Notes under the pieces: model-generated
Told to the model about the DNA's origin: nothing
What the model saw: the letters and a program-made list of their open reading frames with translations, nothing else
Database searches by the model: none
Part shown: positions 10,049 to 21,559 of the stretch, in pieces
Layout: every line of letters begins with the position of its first letter
How positions within the stretch are numbered: position 1 is the first letter of the stretch
NCBI GenBank assembly: GCA_014218235.1
Contig: CM024757.1
Coordinates: forward strand, 144,101,371 to 144,165,370
Direction of reading: 5' to 3'
DNA length: 64,000 bases
Origin: Colocasia esculenta
Taxonomy: Eukaryota > Streptophyta > Magnoliopsida > Alismatales > Araceae
Position numbers and translations under genes: made by a program

Positions 10049-11208
10049 TTGATGGATTCTCGAGGATTTGTAGCCGAGGGCCATTCCATTAATAGACCAC
10101 CATTTTTTGATGGGTCTGATTACTCTTATTGGAAAAATCGCATGCAAGTTTTTCTTAGGGCTCAAAACTATGAAATCTGGAGGATAGTTGAAGTGGGTCC
10201 TTATGAAAATCATGGAGATGAAGTGAATTGGACTAGAGAGCAAATTACGAAAGCTACTCTTAATTACAGTGCCATGAATATGCTTCAATGTGCTGTCCAC
10301 CCTAAAGAATATTCAAGAATATCCATATGTAAATCTGCTAAAGAAATGTGGGATAAACTTGAATAATGTATGAAGGAACATCTCAAGTTAGGGAAACCAA
10401 AACAAACATACTTGTTTCTGATTATGAATTGTTTATGATGAAATCTAACGAATCAATTTCTGAAATGTTTGCTAGGTTTATGATAATTGTCAATGGACTG
10501 AAGGCACTAGGTAAGGAATACACTGATGCTGATCTGGTAAGAAAAATCTTGCGCTCTCTATCATCTGTTTGGCACACAAGGCTACAGTGATTGAAGATTC
10601 TAAGGATTTATCCAAAATCTCTTTGGATGAACTCATAGGATCTTTATGACTTATGAAATAAATCTGAAAAGAAGTGAAGAACATATGCTTAAGGCTAAAC
10701 CAGTAGCACTTAAGGCTTCATCAAGCAACAAAGAGAAAAATCAAGAAAAATCAAGTTCTGATGAGTCTGAGTCCAATGAGGATGAACTTGCCCTCATGAC
10801 TAGGCAATTCAGAAAATTTTTAAAATCAAAAAGAGGAAAATTCAATGGAAAGAAAAAATATTCTTCTAGTAAAAGGAATGCTTCTTCTTCAAATTTTAAT
10901 GCTAGTAGAAATCAAAAAACTAATGAAGATATTGTTTGCTACAGGTGCAACAAGACAGGACACATGAAGGGTGAGTGTCCTGAGATCAAAAAGGATAAAT
11001 ACAAGAAGAACAACAAAATGAAGAAGCCAAAAGCCATGATAGCAACTTGGTCAGATGAAGACCAAAGTGAGGATGAAGAAGAGAACTTCTCAAGTTCAGC
11101 AAATGAGGAGTTATGCTTTATGGCCAACAGTAGTGATGGAAAGGTAGGCTCTTCTTTTGAACAATATTCCATTGAAGATTGGCAAGATGCATATGATGAG
11201 TTGATTGA
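10049..11208 (+). pseudogene. gag: Copia gag of CopB, broken by two indels and by the gap
   Basis: The ATG at 10049 opens a typical copia gag: RPPFFDGSDYSYWKNRM marks the conserved N-terminal region, followed by the gag helical domain. A frameshift near 10364 moves it to 10363-10590 and another near 10580 to 10646-11208. The last frame contains a CX2CX4HX4C zinc knuckle (Cys98, Cys101, His106, Cys111 counted from 10646) in a Lys/Ser-rich context, then the acidic region with CFMAN. The reading frame enters the N gap. Two single-base shifts are the only damage seen. Confidence 0.85.
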
Positions 11209-11308
11209 NNNNNNNNNNNNNNNNNNNNNNNNNNNNNNNNNNNNNNNNNNNNNNNNNNNNNNNNNNNNNNNNNNNNNNNNNNNNNNNNNNNNNNNNNNNN
11301 NNNNNNNN
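11209..11308. other. Assembly gap (100 N)
   Basis: Exactly 100 N. The left side is CopB gag, the right side an unrelated gypsy LTR, so the true distance is unknown and a join of two separate contigs is possible. Confidence 0.99.
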
Positions 11309-12231
11309 GACTCGATTTCCTCTTCTAGGGCTAGAACTTTGAAGAACTCGGGTAGAACCTTTGAGAGATCCTCTCCCCATGAATTCTCCTCCTCCTTGGC
11401 CTCTCCTCCAGGTCCAGCACCCTTGGCAACGATCTAGGCCGGCTATGGGGATTTAGGAGAGTATTTATGCTTCCTATGTTTCTATTTTCTAATAGGACAC
11501 TAACTCCTATTAAATTCTGAATTTCCTATTTCTTAGCCTCCTTCCAAGCTTTCCACTTCCTATTTGGGTTAGGATGGGAGCTAAATTCGTGGCCAACCTA
11601 TTAGGGTAGGTTTAGGAATTCAATTCCATCTTAAATTAGTTATTTTAATGCTTAAATACCTCTTTTCTATTTAGGAAATATTTAAGTTACGAATTTAAGA
11701 TATTTTCCTATTATTCTTCTTTTAAAAGTCCTTATTTTGGCCCAATAAATTTTATATGGTCCATTTAACAAAGCCCATTATTTATTGGAATTTGTCTTAT
11801 GGTATTTCCCTTTTTAATTAGGGAATAATAGAGTTACGGATATTTATTGCATTTCTTACTTGAATTTATTCATGGGCCATGAGAGGTCCAATTCCGATAA
11901 TGGGTAATCATTTCATGATGTTGGAAGTCTCTTCGACATGTTCGTTTAATTTATGGGCGCGTTATTTTTCCGTGTTAACGGTTTTCCGATGTAGTTTCCT
12001 AATTTAGATAATGAGTCACATTGTGACGTACACTTGGCCAATCGGATTTTCGTTGCTTGAATTTCTTAGTAGAACACTTAGGAATAATGTCTGGGGTTGA
12101 TTTATAATTTTTATGAAATTTTCCGATGTGTTCATGCACGTACGAAAGTGGTATGTATGTTTCTATTATTCCGTTTTTATAGAAATTTATTATTTTGAAT
12201 TTTTAAATACTGAATTTTCCGGGTTGCTACA
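11309..12231 (+). repeat. Gypsy LTR fragment, probable solo LTR
   Basis: AT-rich non-coding DNA ending TTTTCCGGGTTGCTACA, the usual end of a class of plant gypsy LTRs (the CCGGGTTGTTACA type). No primer-binding site follows; the sequence passes straight into the copia tail at 12232. The left end is lost in the gap. A TATTTATG stretch near 11460 could be a TATA element. No coding frame is credible. Confidence 0.55.
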
Positions 12232-12338
12232 ACCATTGTGCTTTCTTGACATTTATATTTTTCTCTTCATCTTTTTGATGTTGTCAAAAGGGGGAGAAAT
12301 ATGAATGTATATTTTGTCATCATCAAAAAGGGGGAGAA
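12232..12338 (+). mobile_element. 3' tail of CopA2 with polypurine tract
   Basis: Short copia tail with a first purine run (AAAAGGGGGAGAAAT near 12285) and the functional-looking tract AAAAAGGGGGAGAA just before the LTR at 12339. Such double purine runs preceded by TTTTGTCATCATC also occur before the CopC 3' LTR. All upstream internal sequence of CopA2 is absent. Confidence 0.75.
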
Positions 12339-14282
12339 TGTTGAGTTATGGTTATTTAAATAACCATACTCAGTGACTTGATCATTGCTTTAATCTATTT
12401 TTGATGATGACATAATTCTGGTCAATCATGTTAAGCACACAACTTCAAACATATTTGTGTTTTGATGATGACATATTTGTGTTGTTGATGAAAAACCTTT
12501 CAATCATGTTGAAAATCCATGTGTCAACCTGACATGTTGATTCTTTACATGAATACAACTCTCATGTCAAGTTACTATCTATGTGTGTCGACACATGACC
12601 TTCTTGGTGTCGACACATGATTATTTTTCATTCAACCTTTATTAATGAAATGAATGTGTGTGTGTCGACACATACCATGAGTGTGTCGACATGAGTTTGA
12701 ATTGCATTACTTAAGTAATCTTGAATAAATGCTTCACTAACAATGATGATTTGTGTTTGAATGGTCAATGGGTAGAATGACCAAGAGCATATCCAGATTG
12801 ATGTATGTTGAACTCAAAGAGTACACAAAGTCAAGTCAAAATCAAATAATAGTCATATGAGGAAAGTTTTTGATGATATTGCTTCTTGATGGACAAGTTC
12901 AAGCAGCAGTTGTCGACAACCAGAAATTGTCTGTCGACAGCCCAGACAAGTTCTCAACACTTAGCTTCTGGAAGAACCAAGTTGAGCAGTAGATGTCGAC
13001 AGCACTGGGTCATCTATCGACAGCCCAAACAAACCTTCAAGATCATGGTTCTGGATAGAAGATCTCGGCAGTGGCTGACGACAGCTGCTGTGCATCTGTC
13101 GACAACCACAGGTCCAGCGCCAACACGTGAGCAGCATGTGCACTCACTTAGGGCGTCCTTTTCTTGTACACAAGGATTCCCACGTTGTGTAATCATTAGG
13201 ACACACCTATAAAAAGGTGCCCCTTGCCCCTTTTCCAAGAGAGAGCCCACACAACTCCAAGAAAGGCTGAGGTGGCAAGAAGGGACCTCTCAAGTACTCT
13301 GTTCGAGCTCCAGAAGTTGCAGACCAAAGGATTTCATCTGAGGAGATAGATTGGAAGCCAAATTCGCCATCAAGGCTTTGAAAGAAGAAGGTGAAGAAGA
13401 GGAAGAGCAATCCAAGCAGCAGAAGAAGAAAAGACGAACCAGAGGAGAGTCCAAAATAGATTGCATCTGCTTGAAGCTTCTCAAGCTCGAATTGCTGAGG
13501 GACTTCATCGAAATCCAACTCCAGTTCAAGCAGCAGCAGTATCAAGGAAGAAATAGTGTGGATCTATGATCGTGGTGATCAAATCAATAGTTGAAGAGAC
13601 CTTTCTTCCTTCACTCACACCTTTTCTCAATTCCTTTCATATATCTGTGTGTGTGTGTACTGAACTGAGATCAGTACGTGGATTATATGTGAGTTTGTGC
13701 CTTGTGATCTGTACAAGTGTTCTGTACAGATCATAGTGTGTGTGATGTGATCTATGCTAGTTTGTGCACAGAACTAATTTGTGTGTGGTGTGTTGATCAG
13801 ATCAAGGCTAGAGGATCTGACCTTTTGTGGACTTGATCTAGTGTGTGTGTGTGTTTGAGCCATTGTGCTCAAGTGTGTGTGTTGTACTCAACTTTGAGTA
13901 GTGTGTCCTCACTATGTGAGGGGAAGACGTAAAAGTCACTAGATGTGATCTCTGAACCACCTAAAAATCCCTTGTGCACTGTGGTTTGAATTGTGGTTTG
14001 ACCTTGTATTGCGCTAGATGCATGTATAGAAATTTTGCTACACACTACTTATTAATTTTTTCTCTTATTAATTTGTTCACACACATTAATGACATATTTG
14101 ACGCTTACACTATTTGATAAAATGTTTTACACATTTTAATAATACACATTGCATCAGATCAATGGGGTTTTAATTAAGTAGATCTCTAATCCGAACGTAA
14201 TTCTTAAATTGCTTTAGTTTCCGCTGCAAATCTATTCACCCCCCCTTCTAGCTTTGCCATTACCGAATATCTAATCCTAATA
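12339..14282 (+). repeat. 3' LTR of CopA2 (A family)
   Basis: Starts TGTTGAGTTATGG directly after the polypurine tract and ends near CTAATCCTAATA (expected CA end mutated). At 1944 bp it is the complete form of the LTR found inverted at 3012-4847. Two sub-arrays are present: GTGTCGACAC at 12585, 12607, 12662 and 12683, and TGTCGACA-core sites at 12910, 12931, 12993, 13014, 13075 and 13096. The TATA box TATAAAAA is at 13208-13215. The 22-bp terminal palindrome is at 12347-12368. Confidence 0.85.
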
Positions 14283-15052
14283 GTTAGGACTCCTCATGGT
14301 TGGCATCATGCATAATAGGTCACCAGTGATGACGGTCTCATCCCACAAATCAAACGTGGGTGGTTAGGCTCAATTTGTTGAGCATTCTTAATTATGTATG
14401 TATATGTAAACATCATGTTTCAACAAATGGTTAGTTATATGTTATTCGATATCATCGATATGTTTGAATTTGAATCCTTGCCAAGCATTTATGTTTTGAG
14501 ACATGCTACATGAACTTATGAAGCATGTAACTTGTTAAGTCTTCTTTATGGTGTACTTTTCATGTAGCTTTTGTGCTTCTGTAACCTTCTAATTGTGCCA
14601 TGTTCCATGCTCATATGTTCGATTTATCATGTTGGTTTGTCTACTGAGTCCCTTAGAACTCATGCCTTTGTTGACCCCATTTTAGATTTTCATCCTGACG
14701 AGGTCCCCTCAGCAAGCCAACCCACCTCATTTGCTATGTAAATATTCAGTCTAGTTGATCTTAAGAATAAAACTATGTTTAAGTCGTGGTTGTGCCACCT
14801 TTTGTACTCACCTATGCCAGACATGTAACTAATGAATAGTCTACGATATTGTATCTTTTGTATGTGATGCACTGGTGCAGGTGCAGAACAATGTACTTAG
14901 TATTGTTACCTTATACTGGTCTTGTGATTGGTTTACTGAAGTATTTCATACAACACAAAAGACCTTCTCATAACAGTGTGTGTAAGATGCTTCCATTTTC
15001 TAGGTGTGAGTGCCATCTCTTAACCGGTCGGGAGGGGTGCCACAACACTACA
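14283..15052 (+). repeat. 5' LTR of GypA, 5'-truncated
   Basis: Non-coding DNA ending CAACACTACA, followed by a tRNA-Met-type primer site TGGTACCAGAGC at 15055-15066. A TACTGAGTCCCTTAGAACTCA-like segment near 14640 parallels the GCTGAGTCTTTAGACTCACT segment of the GypB LTR, as in chromovirus LTRs. The start is missing because the CopA2 LTR abuts it. No protein frame is convincing. Confidence 0.6.
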
Positions 15053-15393
15053 GATGGTACCAGAGCAATGGTTATGGGATAAGGCCGATTTGTGACCATT
15101 CACTTAATAAAATGCTAATAAGAATTAGAGCATGTTCACTTTTGGGTATATATGATCTTTTGTTCTTAGGAACTAAGGGTTAGAAATTTCATTTAGCGCT
15201 GCTAGTCTCTAACTAGGTGGCATTAATTCAGGAGAATGGATATAAGAGGAAAGGATTGGATACTTCTAGTTAGGAGGAGCCCACTGATGTTGGACGAACC
15301 TCTGGGGTAGCACAGGACACCCCGACCGGTGGTCCCCAAGGAGCTTCTGCCACCCTCGACTGTATGTAGTCGTTTCAGGGGTTTGTACAGACT

Positions 15394-16195
15394 TTGATGA
15401 AGAACCCTGGAACTTCCCAACAAGATAGCAGGGCAAGAATATCATTGATAAAGATATTCAAGAAAATGGGACCATCGGCTTTTACTGGGATCAATCAACT
15501 AAAAGACGTGGAAGGTTGGATCAGGGAAATGGAAAAAAATTTCAAAGCTATAAGATGTGCAGAGGAGGATAATGTGACTTTGGCCACCTACATGCTTCAA
15601 GATAGGGCTGATGATTGGTGGAAATGCATGATGAGAAACATCTTCAAGGGCAAGACTTCCATTGGGAAGAATTTTTGTGAATATTCTATGAGGAATACAC
15701 CCCTCAGCACATCAAGAACAAGAAAGAGCTAGAGTTCCTTCAGCTGGAGCAGCAAGGTTTGAGCATATCTGAATATGAAGTTATGTTCACCTGTTTGGAG
15801 AAGTCTGCACCCATATATGCAGTGATGAAGTCAAAAAAGTAAAAAAAAATTGTTAGAGGATTGAAGCCTGGCATGCGTAGTAGGGTGGAACCCATGGATC
15901 CTCAAACTATGACTGCTACTTCGAGGATAGCCTTTATAGTCGAAGCAAAATATGAGAAGTATGTCAAAGACGAAAGTGCTAGACCTGAGAAGAAAAGAAG
16001 CTTGCCTGAAAATAACAAGAAGGAGAAGAATAAGAAGCCTTTCACGGGGTACTTTGAAGGAGGAGGCAGTAAGAGATCGCCAGTTTGTGCTCAATGCGAT
16101 AAAACCACCCAGAGATTGACTGTTGGTGGGCCTCTGGGAGATGCTTTGGTTGTGGCCAGATAGGACACATGGTTAAGGACTGCCCCCAGCCATAG
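15394..16195 (+). pseudogene. gag: Gypsy gag of GypA
   Basis: The frame at 15394-15732 has the chromovirus gag core: VEGWIREMEKNFKAIRC followed by ATYMLQDRADDWW. After a frameshift, basic sequence at 15861-16163 leads to a zinc knuckle readable at about 16145-16190 (CFGCGQIGHMVKDC) in another frame. At least three disruptions are present. ATYMLQ-DRADDWW is continuous here, in contrast to GypB, where an intron splits the same point. Confidence 0.8.
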
Positions 16196-16239
16196 CAATA
16201 GTAGGAAGCCCCAAGGTAGCAACCCCAAGGTTAGGCCTG

Positions 16240-18177
16240 AGTTTTTGCCTTGACCAAGGAGGAGGCAATGGACACACCTACTGTAGCTGAAGGTATTCTT
16301 CTAACTGAATAAGTGCATGCCAGAATTTTATTTGATCCAGGGCCACTCATTCTTTTATATCTAAAAAAATTGACAACTTGATGAAGAAGGAATTAGCTTT
16401 ATTAGATGAAGGTATGACTCTTGGCTACTCCACTGGTCAGATAGCTACCCTCTCCTCAGCCATTCCCAGTGTAAGTATAAGAATTGGGAACCATGAGCTC
16501 TCTACTTGTGCGGAGATACTTAATATGCAAGACTATGATCTGATTCTGGGAATGGACTGGTTAACTAATCATTTTGAAGTGCTAGATTGTCGAAATAGGA
16601 CTCTAACCTTTGAAAAACCAAGAGTAAAAAAGGTTTAGTTACCAATGTCCTAAGAGTTGCAGCCCTAAGAACTTAATATCAGTCCTTAAGGCCATGAAAT
16701 GGTTAAGAAGTGGGTGTCAGGGGTACCTGGCTTACGTGCTTTCAATTCCCTCTGAGAAAAGCAGCAATCTGTTAGGGACATAAACGTTGTAAACAAATTT
16801 CTTGATGTTTTTCCTGATAGTTTTTCAAGTCTCTCTCCCCATAGGGAGATTGACTTCTCTCTTGAACTCATGTCGGGCACCCTGCTAATGTCTATAGCTC
16901 CCTATAGATTCGCACCAGTTGAGCTTGCTGAATTAAAGAAGCAATTGCGAGAGTTAATAAATTTGGGTTACATCAGACCTAGTGTGCCACCTTGGGGAAC
17001 CCCTGGTCTTGTTTGTCAGGAAGAAAGATGGATCCCCTAGGTTGTGTATAGATTGTAGATAATTAAATCAAGTAATTGTGAAAAACAAGTACCTGTTACC
17101 TAGAATTGATGATCTGTTCGACCAACTTCATTCTGTAGCTATGTTCTCCCAGATAGATTTGAGGTCTAATTATCATCAACTTAGAATTAGGGAAGAGGAC
17201 ATTCCCTAGACTGCGTTTAGAACCCGTTATGGACACTATGAATTTCTAGTGATGCCCTTCGGGTTAACCAATGCACCAGTAGTGTTCATGAATCTGATGA
17301 ATATAATTTTTCAGCCCTATTTGGATAATTTTGTGGTGGTGTTTATAGATGATAGTCTAGTTTACTCCCCATAGAGGAAATGCATGTAGAACACTTGAGG
17401 ATAGTATTATAAACTCTGAGGAAGAATCAGCTATATGCTAAATTCAATAAATGTGAATTTTGGCAATCAGAAGTACAAGTTTTGGGCCATGTGATTTCAG
17501 ATAGTGGTGTGTCTGTTGATCCCAGCAAGGTCAAGGCCATTATGAATTGGGAGCAACCCAAGAATCCATCCGAAGTTAAGAGTTTCTTAGGACTAGCTGG
17601 GTATTACCAGAGATTCATTGAAGGATTCTCTTCATTGGCTTTGCCCATGACTCAATTGACTAGGAAAGGAGCACCTTATGTGTGGACCAGTGACTGCGAG
17701 CATAGTTTTCAGAAGTTAAAAGAAAAAACTCACCTCAGCGCCTGTGCTCACTTTACTCCAGGGCCTAAGAGGTTATGTACTTTTCATTGACGCATCTCTA
17801 GGGGAATCGGTTGCGTCTTGATGCAGTATGGAAGGGTAGTGGCGTATGCCTCCATACAATTAAAAGACCATGAAAATAACTATCCAACTCATGATTTAGA
17901 TCTGGCAGCCATTGTGCATGCACTTAAGGTCTGGCGCCACTACCTTTACGGAGAGCAATTTGAGGTATTCATTTACAATAAGAGTTTGAAGTACATCTTC
18001 TCTCAGAAGGATTTAAATTTGAGGCAACGCAGACGGTTAGAGTTACTAAAGGATTTCGACTTCTTAGTGAATTATCACCCAGGAAAGGCTAATGTTGTGG
18101 CTGATTCTCTAAGCAGGAAGAGGCTTATGGCTTTACAATTGCATCAACATTGGAGAGAAATGGATGAATTGATTGCT
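16240..18177 (+). pseudogene. pol: Gypsy protease, RT and RNase H of GypA, 5' part of split element
   Basis: The protease is seen as ILFDPG (Pro replaces the usual Ser/Thr of DSG/DTG) followed in another frame by 16378-16638 ending in DYDLILGMDWL. RT follows at about 16790-17470 with PYRFAPVELAELKKQL, LRSNYHQLRI and the catalytic VFIDD at about 17338-17353, interrupted by several stops and shifts. The thumb and RNase H region is clean at 17482-17790 (SFLGLAGYYQRFIEGFSSLA) and 17818-18177 (YPTHDLDLAAIVHALKVWRHYL, NVVADSLSR). The frame is cut at 18177 by the CopC insertion and the element resumes at 40195. Confidence 0.85.
18173..18177. repeat. Left target-site duplication of CopC
   Basis: TTGCT directly before the LTR; the same five bases directly follow the 3' LTR at 40190-40194. 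This proves CopC is a single insertion into GypA. Confidence 0.9.
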
Positions 18178-19507
18178 TGTTGGGTTCACATTCCAAATCA
18201 TAAATACAACATGTTTTTGATGATGATTAATGATGAACAAAGTAAACAAGTGAACAATGTGAATTGAGTTTAAAGTTGCATAAGATCTGTACATATGACT
18301 TGTCATAATGTGTTGGCATAATGTTTGATCTTTAAATGACTTAATGTCTCACTAACTATGTTCATTATTTTAGGTGAGATGTTGGGCAAGACGTGTACAA
18401 AGAACAAGGCTTAAATGATGAAGATATACATGAAATCAAGCACCTGTCGACAGCAGGGAAGGTCCCTGTCGACAGCTAAACTCAAGCCAGAAGGCCAATC
18501 TTCAGAACAGATGAGCATGTCGACAACACCCCATATGCCTGTCGACAGGAGAGGTTCCCAGAACCATGAAATCTTCTGTCTGTCGTGCCTGTCGACAGCA
18601 CCCAATCGCCTGTCGACAGCAACTGCCTCCCAGAAGATTTGAATGTTCTGCTTGCTTGCGCCTGTCGACAGAAGCACCCATGCTGTCGACAGACGGAGAA
18701 AGTCCATAAATACGGGAAGTCTTCGAGTTGCCATAGATGTGTTTTCCACAAACCACGACTCTCCATATGTAAACACCTCTATTTAAGCATCTTTTTGAAG
18801 ACATTCACGTACACAAGCATCCTCCAAGCAAGAACCCTAAAAAGCCTCTCAAGAAAGTCTTGCACTGCTGCTCTGCTTCTACTGCTGCCCAGATCCAACA
18901 AGGAAGTCTTCCGTGCAGCGGTGAAGTCTGAACGTCGTGGAGTCAGCCTCTCCATCACCTTTGGTCATCAAGACGAAGCTTGAAGTCTACCCAGACGTTC
19001 ATCAGAAGAGTTTTCAATTGGATTTGATTCTCAACTCTCAAACTCTTCTCTGTTTTACTCATATCCATACGTGTGGTGTGTGTGGTGTGTTTCAAGCAGT
19101 TCTTGTGTGATACATGTGTGTGTGTTGTTCTGATCGTGGTTACACATCAGAGAACACGGTGTGTGAGTTGTAGTTCCTGAACTAGCTCATAGCAGATTGC
19201 TCTGCGTGTGTGTGTGGCCCGTGGATGTAGGATACACGAGTTGTGTATTTCCGAACCACGTAAATCGTTGTGTCTCGTGGTTTGAACGTTTCTACGTTAT
19301 GTTTGGTAGGCACGGTGCATTTACATACGTCTAATCATCTGCTTGATATCTATCATCGAATCACCACATTCACACTAACTCTAGTCCTTGCCAATTTCCA
19401 GTGATTTGTATCTTATCGAAAAGAAGGCGTTAAGTGTTCTTAATAGACAGTAATCTATTCAACCCCCCCCTTCTAGATTACTATATAGGGAATTTCGCAA
19501 CACTTCA
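18178..19507 (+). repeat. 5' LTR of CopC
   Basis: TGTTGGGTTCAC...CACTTCA, 1330 bp, matching the 3' LTR at 38850-40189 (1340 bp) closely, with scattered small indels and a few substitutions. It holds the CTGTCGACAG array at 18444-18692, a TATA-like TCTATTTAAG at 18778-18787 and a GT-rich transcribed leader, and is followed by the primer site TGGTATCAGAG at 19510-19520. Confidence 0.93.
18444..18692. promoter_or_regulatory. CTGTCGACAG palindrome array in U3 of CopC
   Basis: Seven perfect CTGTCGACAG sites start at 18444, 18466, 18539, 18589, 18610, 18662 and 18683, with one variant (ATGTCGACAA) at 18517. Spacings are 22, 51, 22, 50, 21, 52 and 21 bp: four pairs repeated every 72-73 bp. Long spacers carry a CCAGAA...TTCTG or TTCAG box. 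The array ends about 86 bp before the TATA-like box. The same array is present in the 3' LTR, beginning at 39117. Confidence 0.88.
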
Positions 19508-19585
19508 ATTGGTATCAGAGACTCGTTTCTCTCTGTTTTTTCTGTCACATTTATTTGATCTTACGATCAAGAGATCCTTGATCTT

Positions 19586-21530
19586 ATGGATTCTAGTAAG
19601 GGTATATGGCCGAGGGACATTCAGTCACTAGGCCACCCTTCTTTGATGGCACTGACTATCCCTATTGGAAAAACCGCATGTAGGTGTTTCTACGTGCACA
19701 AAACTTGAACTGTGGAAGATAGTCAGAACAGGACCATATGAATTGCCTCAAGAAGAAGATACATGGACTAAAGATCAATTGCCAAAGGGACTCTCAACTG
19801 GAGTGCCCTCAACATGATGCAGTGCGCGGTCCATCCAAAGAATACTCGAGGGTCTCCACATGCACCTCAGCTAAGGAGATGTGGGACAAGCTCGAGTTAA
19901 TTATGAAGGTACGTCTGAGGTGAGAGAATCTAAGTAAGCATGATAGTCTCAGAATATGAATGTTCAAGATGAATATGATAACAATATCTGATATGTTTGC
20001 TAGATTCATGGTTCTGATAAATGGACTAAAGGTCTTAAAAAGGAATACTCAGACAGTGATTTGGTAAGGAGATACTTTGGTCTCTTCCATCCTCATGGAA
20101 CACCAAAGTCACTGTCATTGAGGTTCCAAGAATCTCTCAACCATGAAGGTGGATGAATTGATTGGTTCTCTCAGGACCTATGAGTTGAATGTGAAAAGGA
20201 AGGAAACTGAAGAGAACCCAAGGAAGTCCATCGCTTTGAAGGCTTCCAGAAAGTCTCTTCAGATTCCAAAAGAGTACTCATCAGGAAAGTATTGAGTCTG
20301 AATCCTCCAGTGATAGTGAGAATGACGAGATGGCCATGCTCACTAGACAATTTAAGAAGTTCCTGAGATTCAAGAAAAGGGTCAGAAACTCAAAACCGTC
20401 CAAAAGAGTACCAATAGAATTGATTCACCGAACAAAAATCTGATGTGGTTTGTTATGAGTGCAAGAAGCAGGGGCACATGAGAGGAAATGCCCCGAGCTT
20501 AAGAAGAAATTGAAGAAGACAAATCACGTTCAAGAAAGCCAAGCAATGTTGGCTTCATGAGTGATGAAGATGAGGACAGTCAAGGCACCTCGGAAGATGA
20601 AGAGATTCATTGTCTCATGGCGAAGAGTGACGATTCAACCGAGTAAACTCTTCCTTTGAGCATTTTTCTATTGGTGAATGGAAGAGGCTTATACTGTACT
20701 ATTTGAAAAATTTTGTGAATTTAAGTCTGAAAACAAGCACTAAGAAGAAAATGAATTTCCTTGTTCATGAGTCAAACAACAATGAAGAAATTGAGTCTCT
20801 GAACAAGGTAATTGATTTGATGAAAATTGATGAACAAACCCACAGTGATAAATTGGATAGCATGAAACTTAAGTATCAAGAAGTTCAAAAGGAAAGAGAT
20901 GAACTAACAAACTCTCTTGAAACTCTTAAAGGTGAGCATGCTAATCTGAAAGAAAAATTTGAGAAAGCTGAAAAAGAACTGAAGGTAAATCTAAAGATCT
21001 AACAAGTTTTGTAAAAAGCAAACAGAACTTGGATGCAATCTTAGGTTCAAATTTTTATTGCAAGACATGGGTTGGATTTCAAACCCCAAAGCCAAAAGTA
21101 ATTGGCAAAAATCTGGTAACTGATTTCATTGATCCAACCCCAAGCTCTAGCAACCAAACCCTTCAAAGAAAAGGAAAAATCAAAACAAGGGTAAAAACAG
21201 GAACCTAAAGTCACCAATTTGTTCCTAGTCAACAGAGGAATTTGCTTTAAGCTCTAGAAAGGGCCGTCCACAAGACAACAGCAAGTTTCCAAAGTTAGAT
21301 TCACCAGGGAACAAAAGGTTAAGATGCCTATGGATGCTCCTAAAAATGTCAAACCCAATGTTGTTTTCTAAATCATCATCATGCAAAATTTGTAAAAAGA
21401 TTGGACATAATGAAAACAATGCTGGAATAAACCAATTCAAAAGACAATCAAGCAAGTTTGGATTCCTAGCATCTCTTATTTTTTGCATGAATGATTCAAT
21501 GGGACCCAAAGTAATTTGGGTACCAAAACC
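19586..21530 (+). pseudogene. gag: Copia gag of CopC
   Basis: An ATG at 19586 starts MDSSKG and, after an early shift, the conserved copia gag start (RPPFFDGTDYPYWKNRM) with an in-frame stop just behind. Later pieces include a first zinc knuckle near 20455-20500, an acidic region, a coiled coil at 20703-21002 rich in Glu/Lys heptads, a second knuckle-like CKICKKIGHNENN at about 21380-21420, and GPKVIWVPK just before the protease. The domain order is that of SIRE/Maximus-like elements. Many single-base shifts split it. Confidence 0.8.
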
Positions 21531-21559
21531 TCCGTATGATCCACATGTGCAGGAATGCC

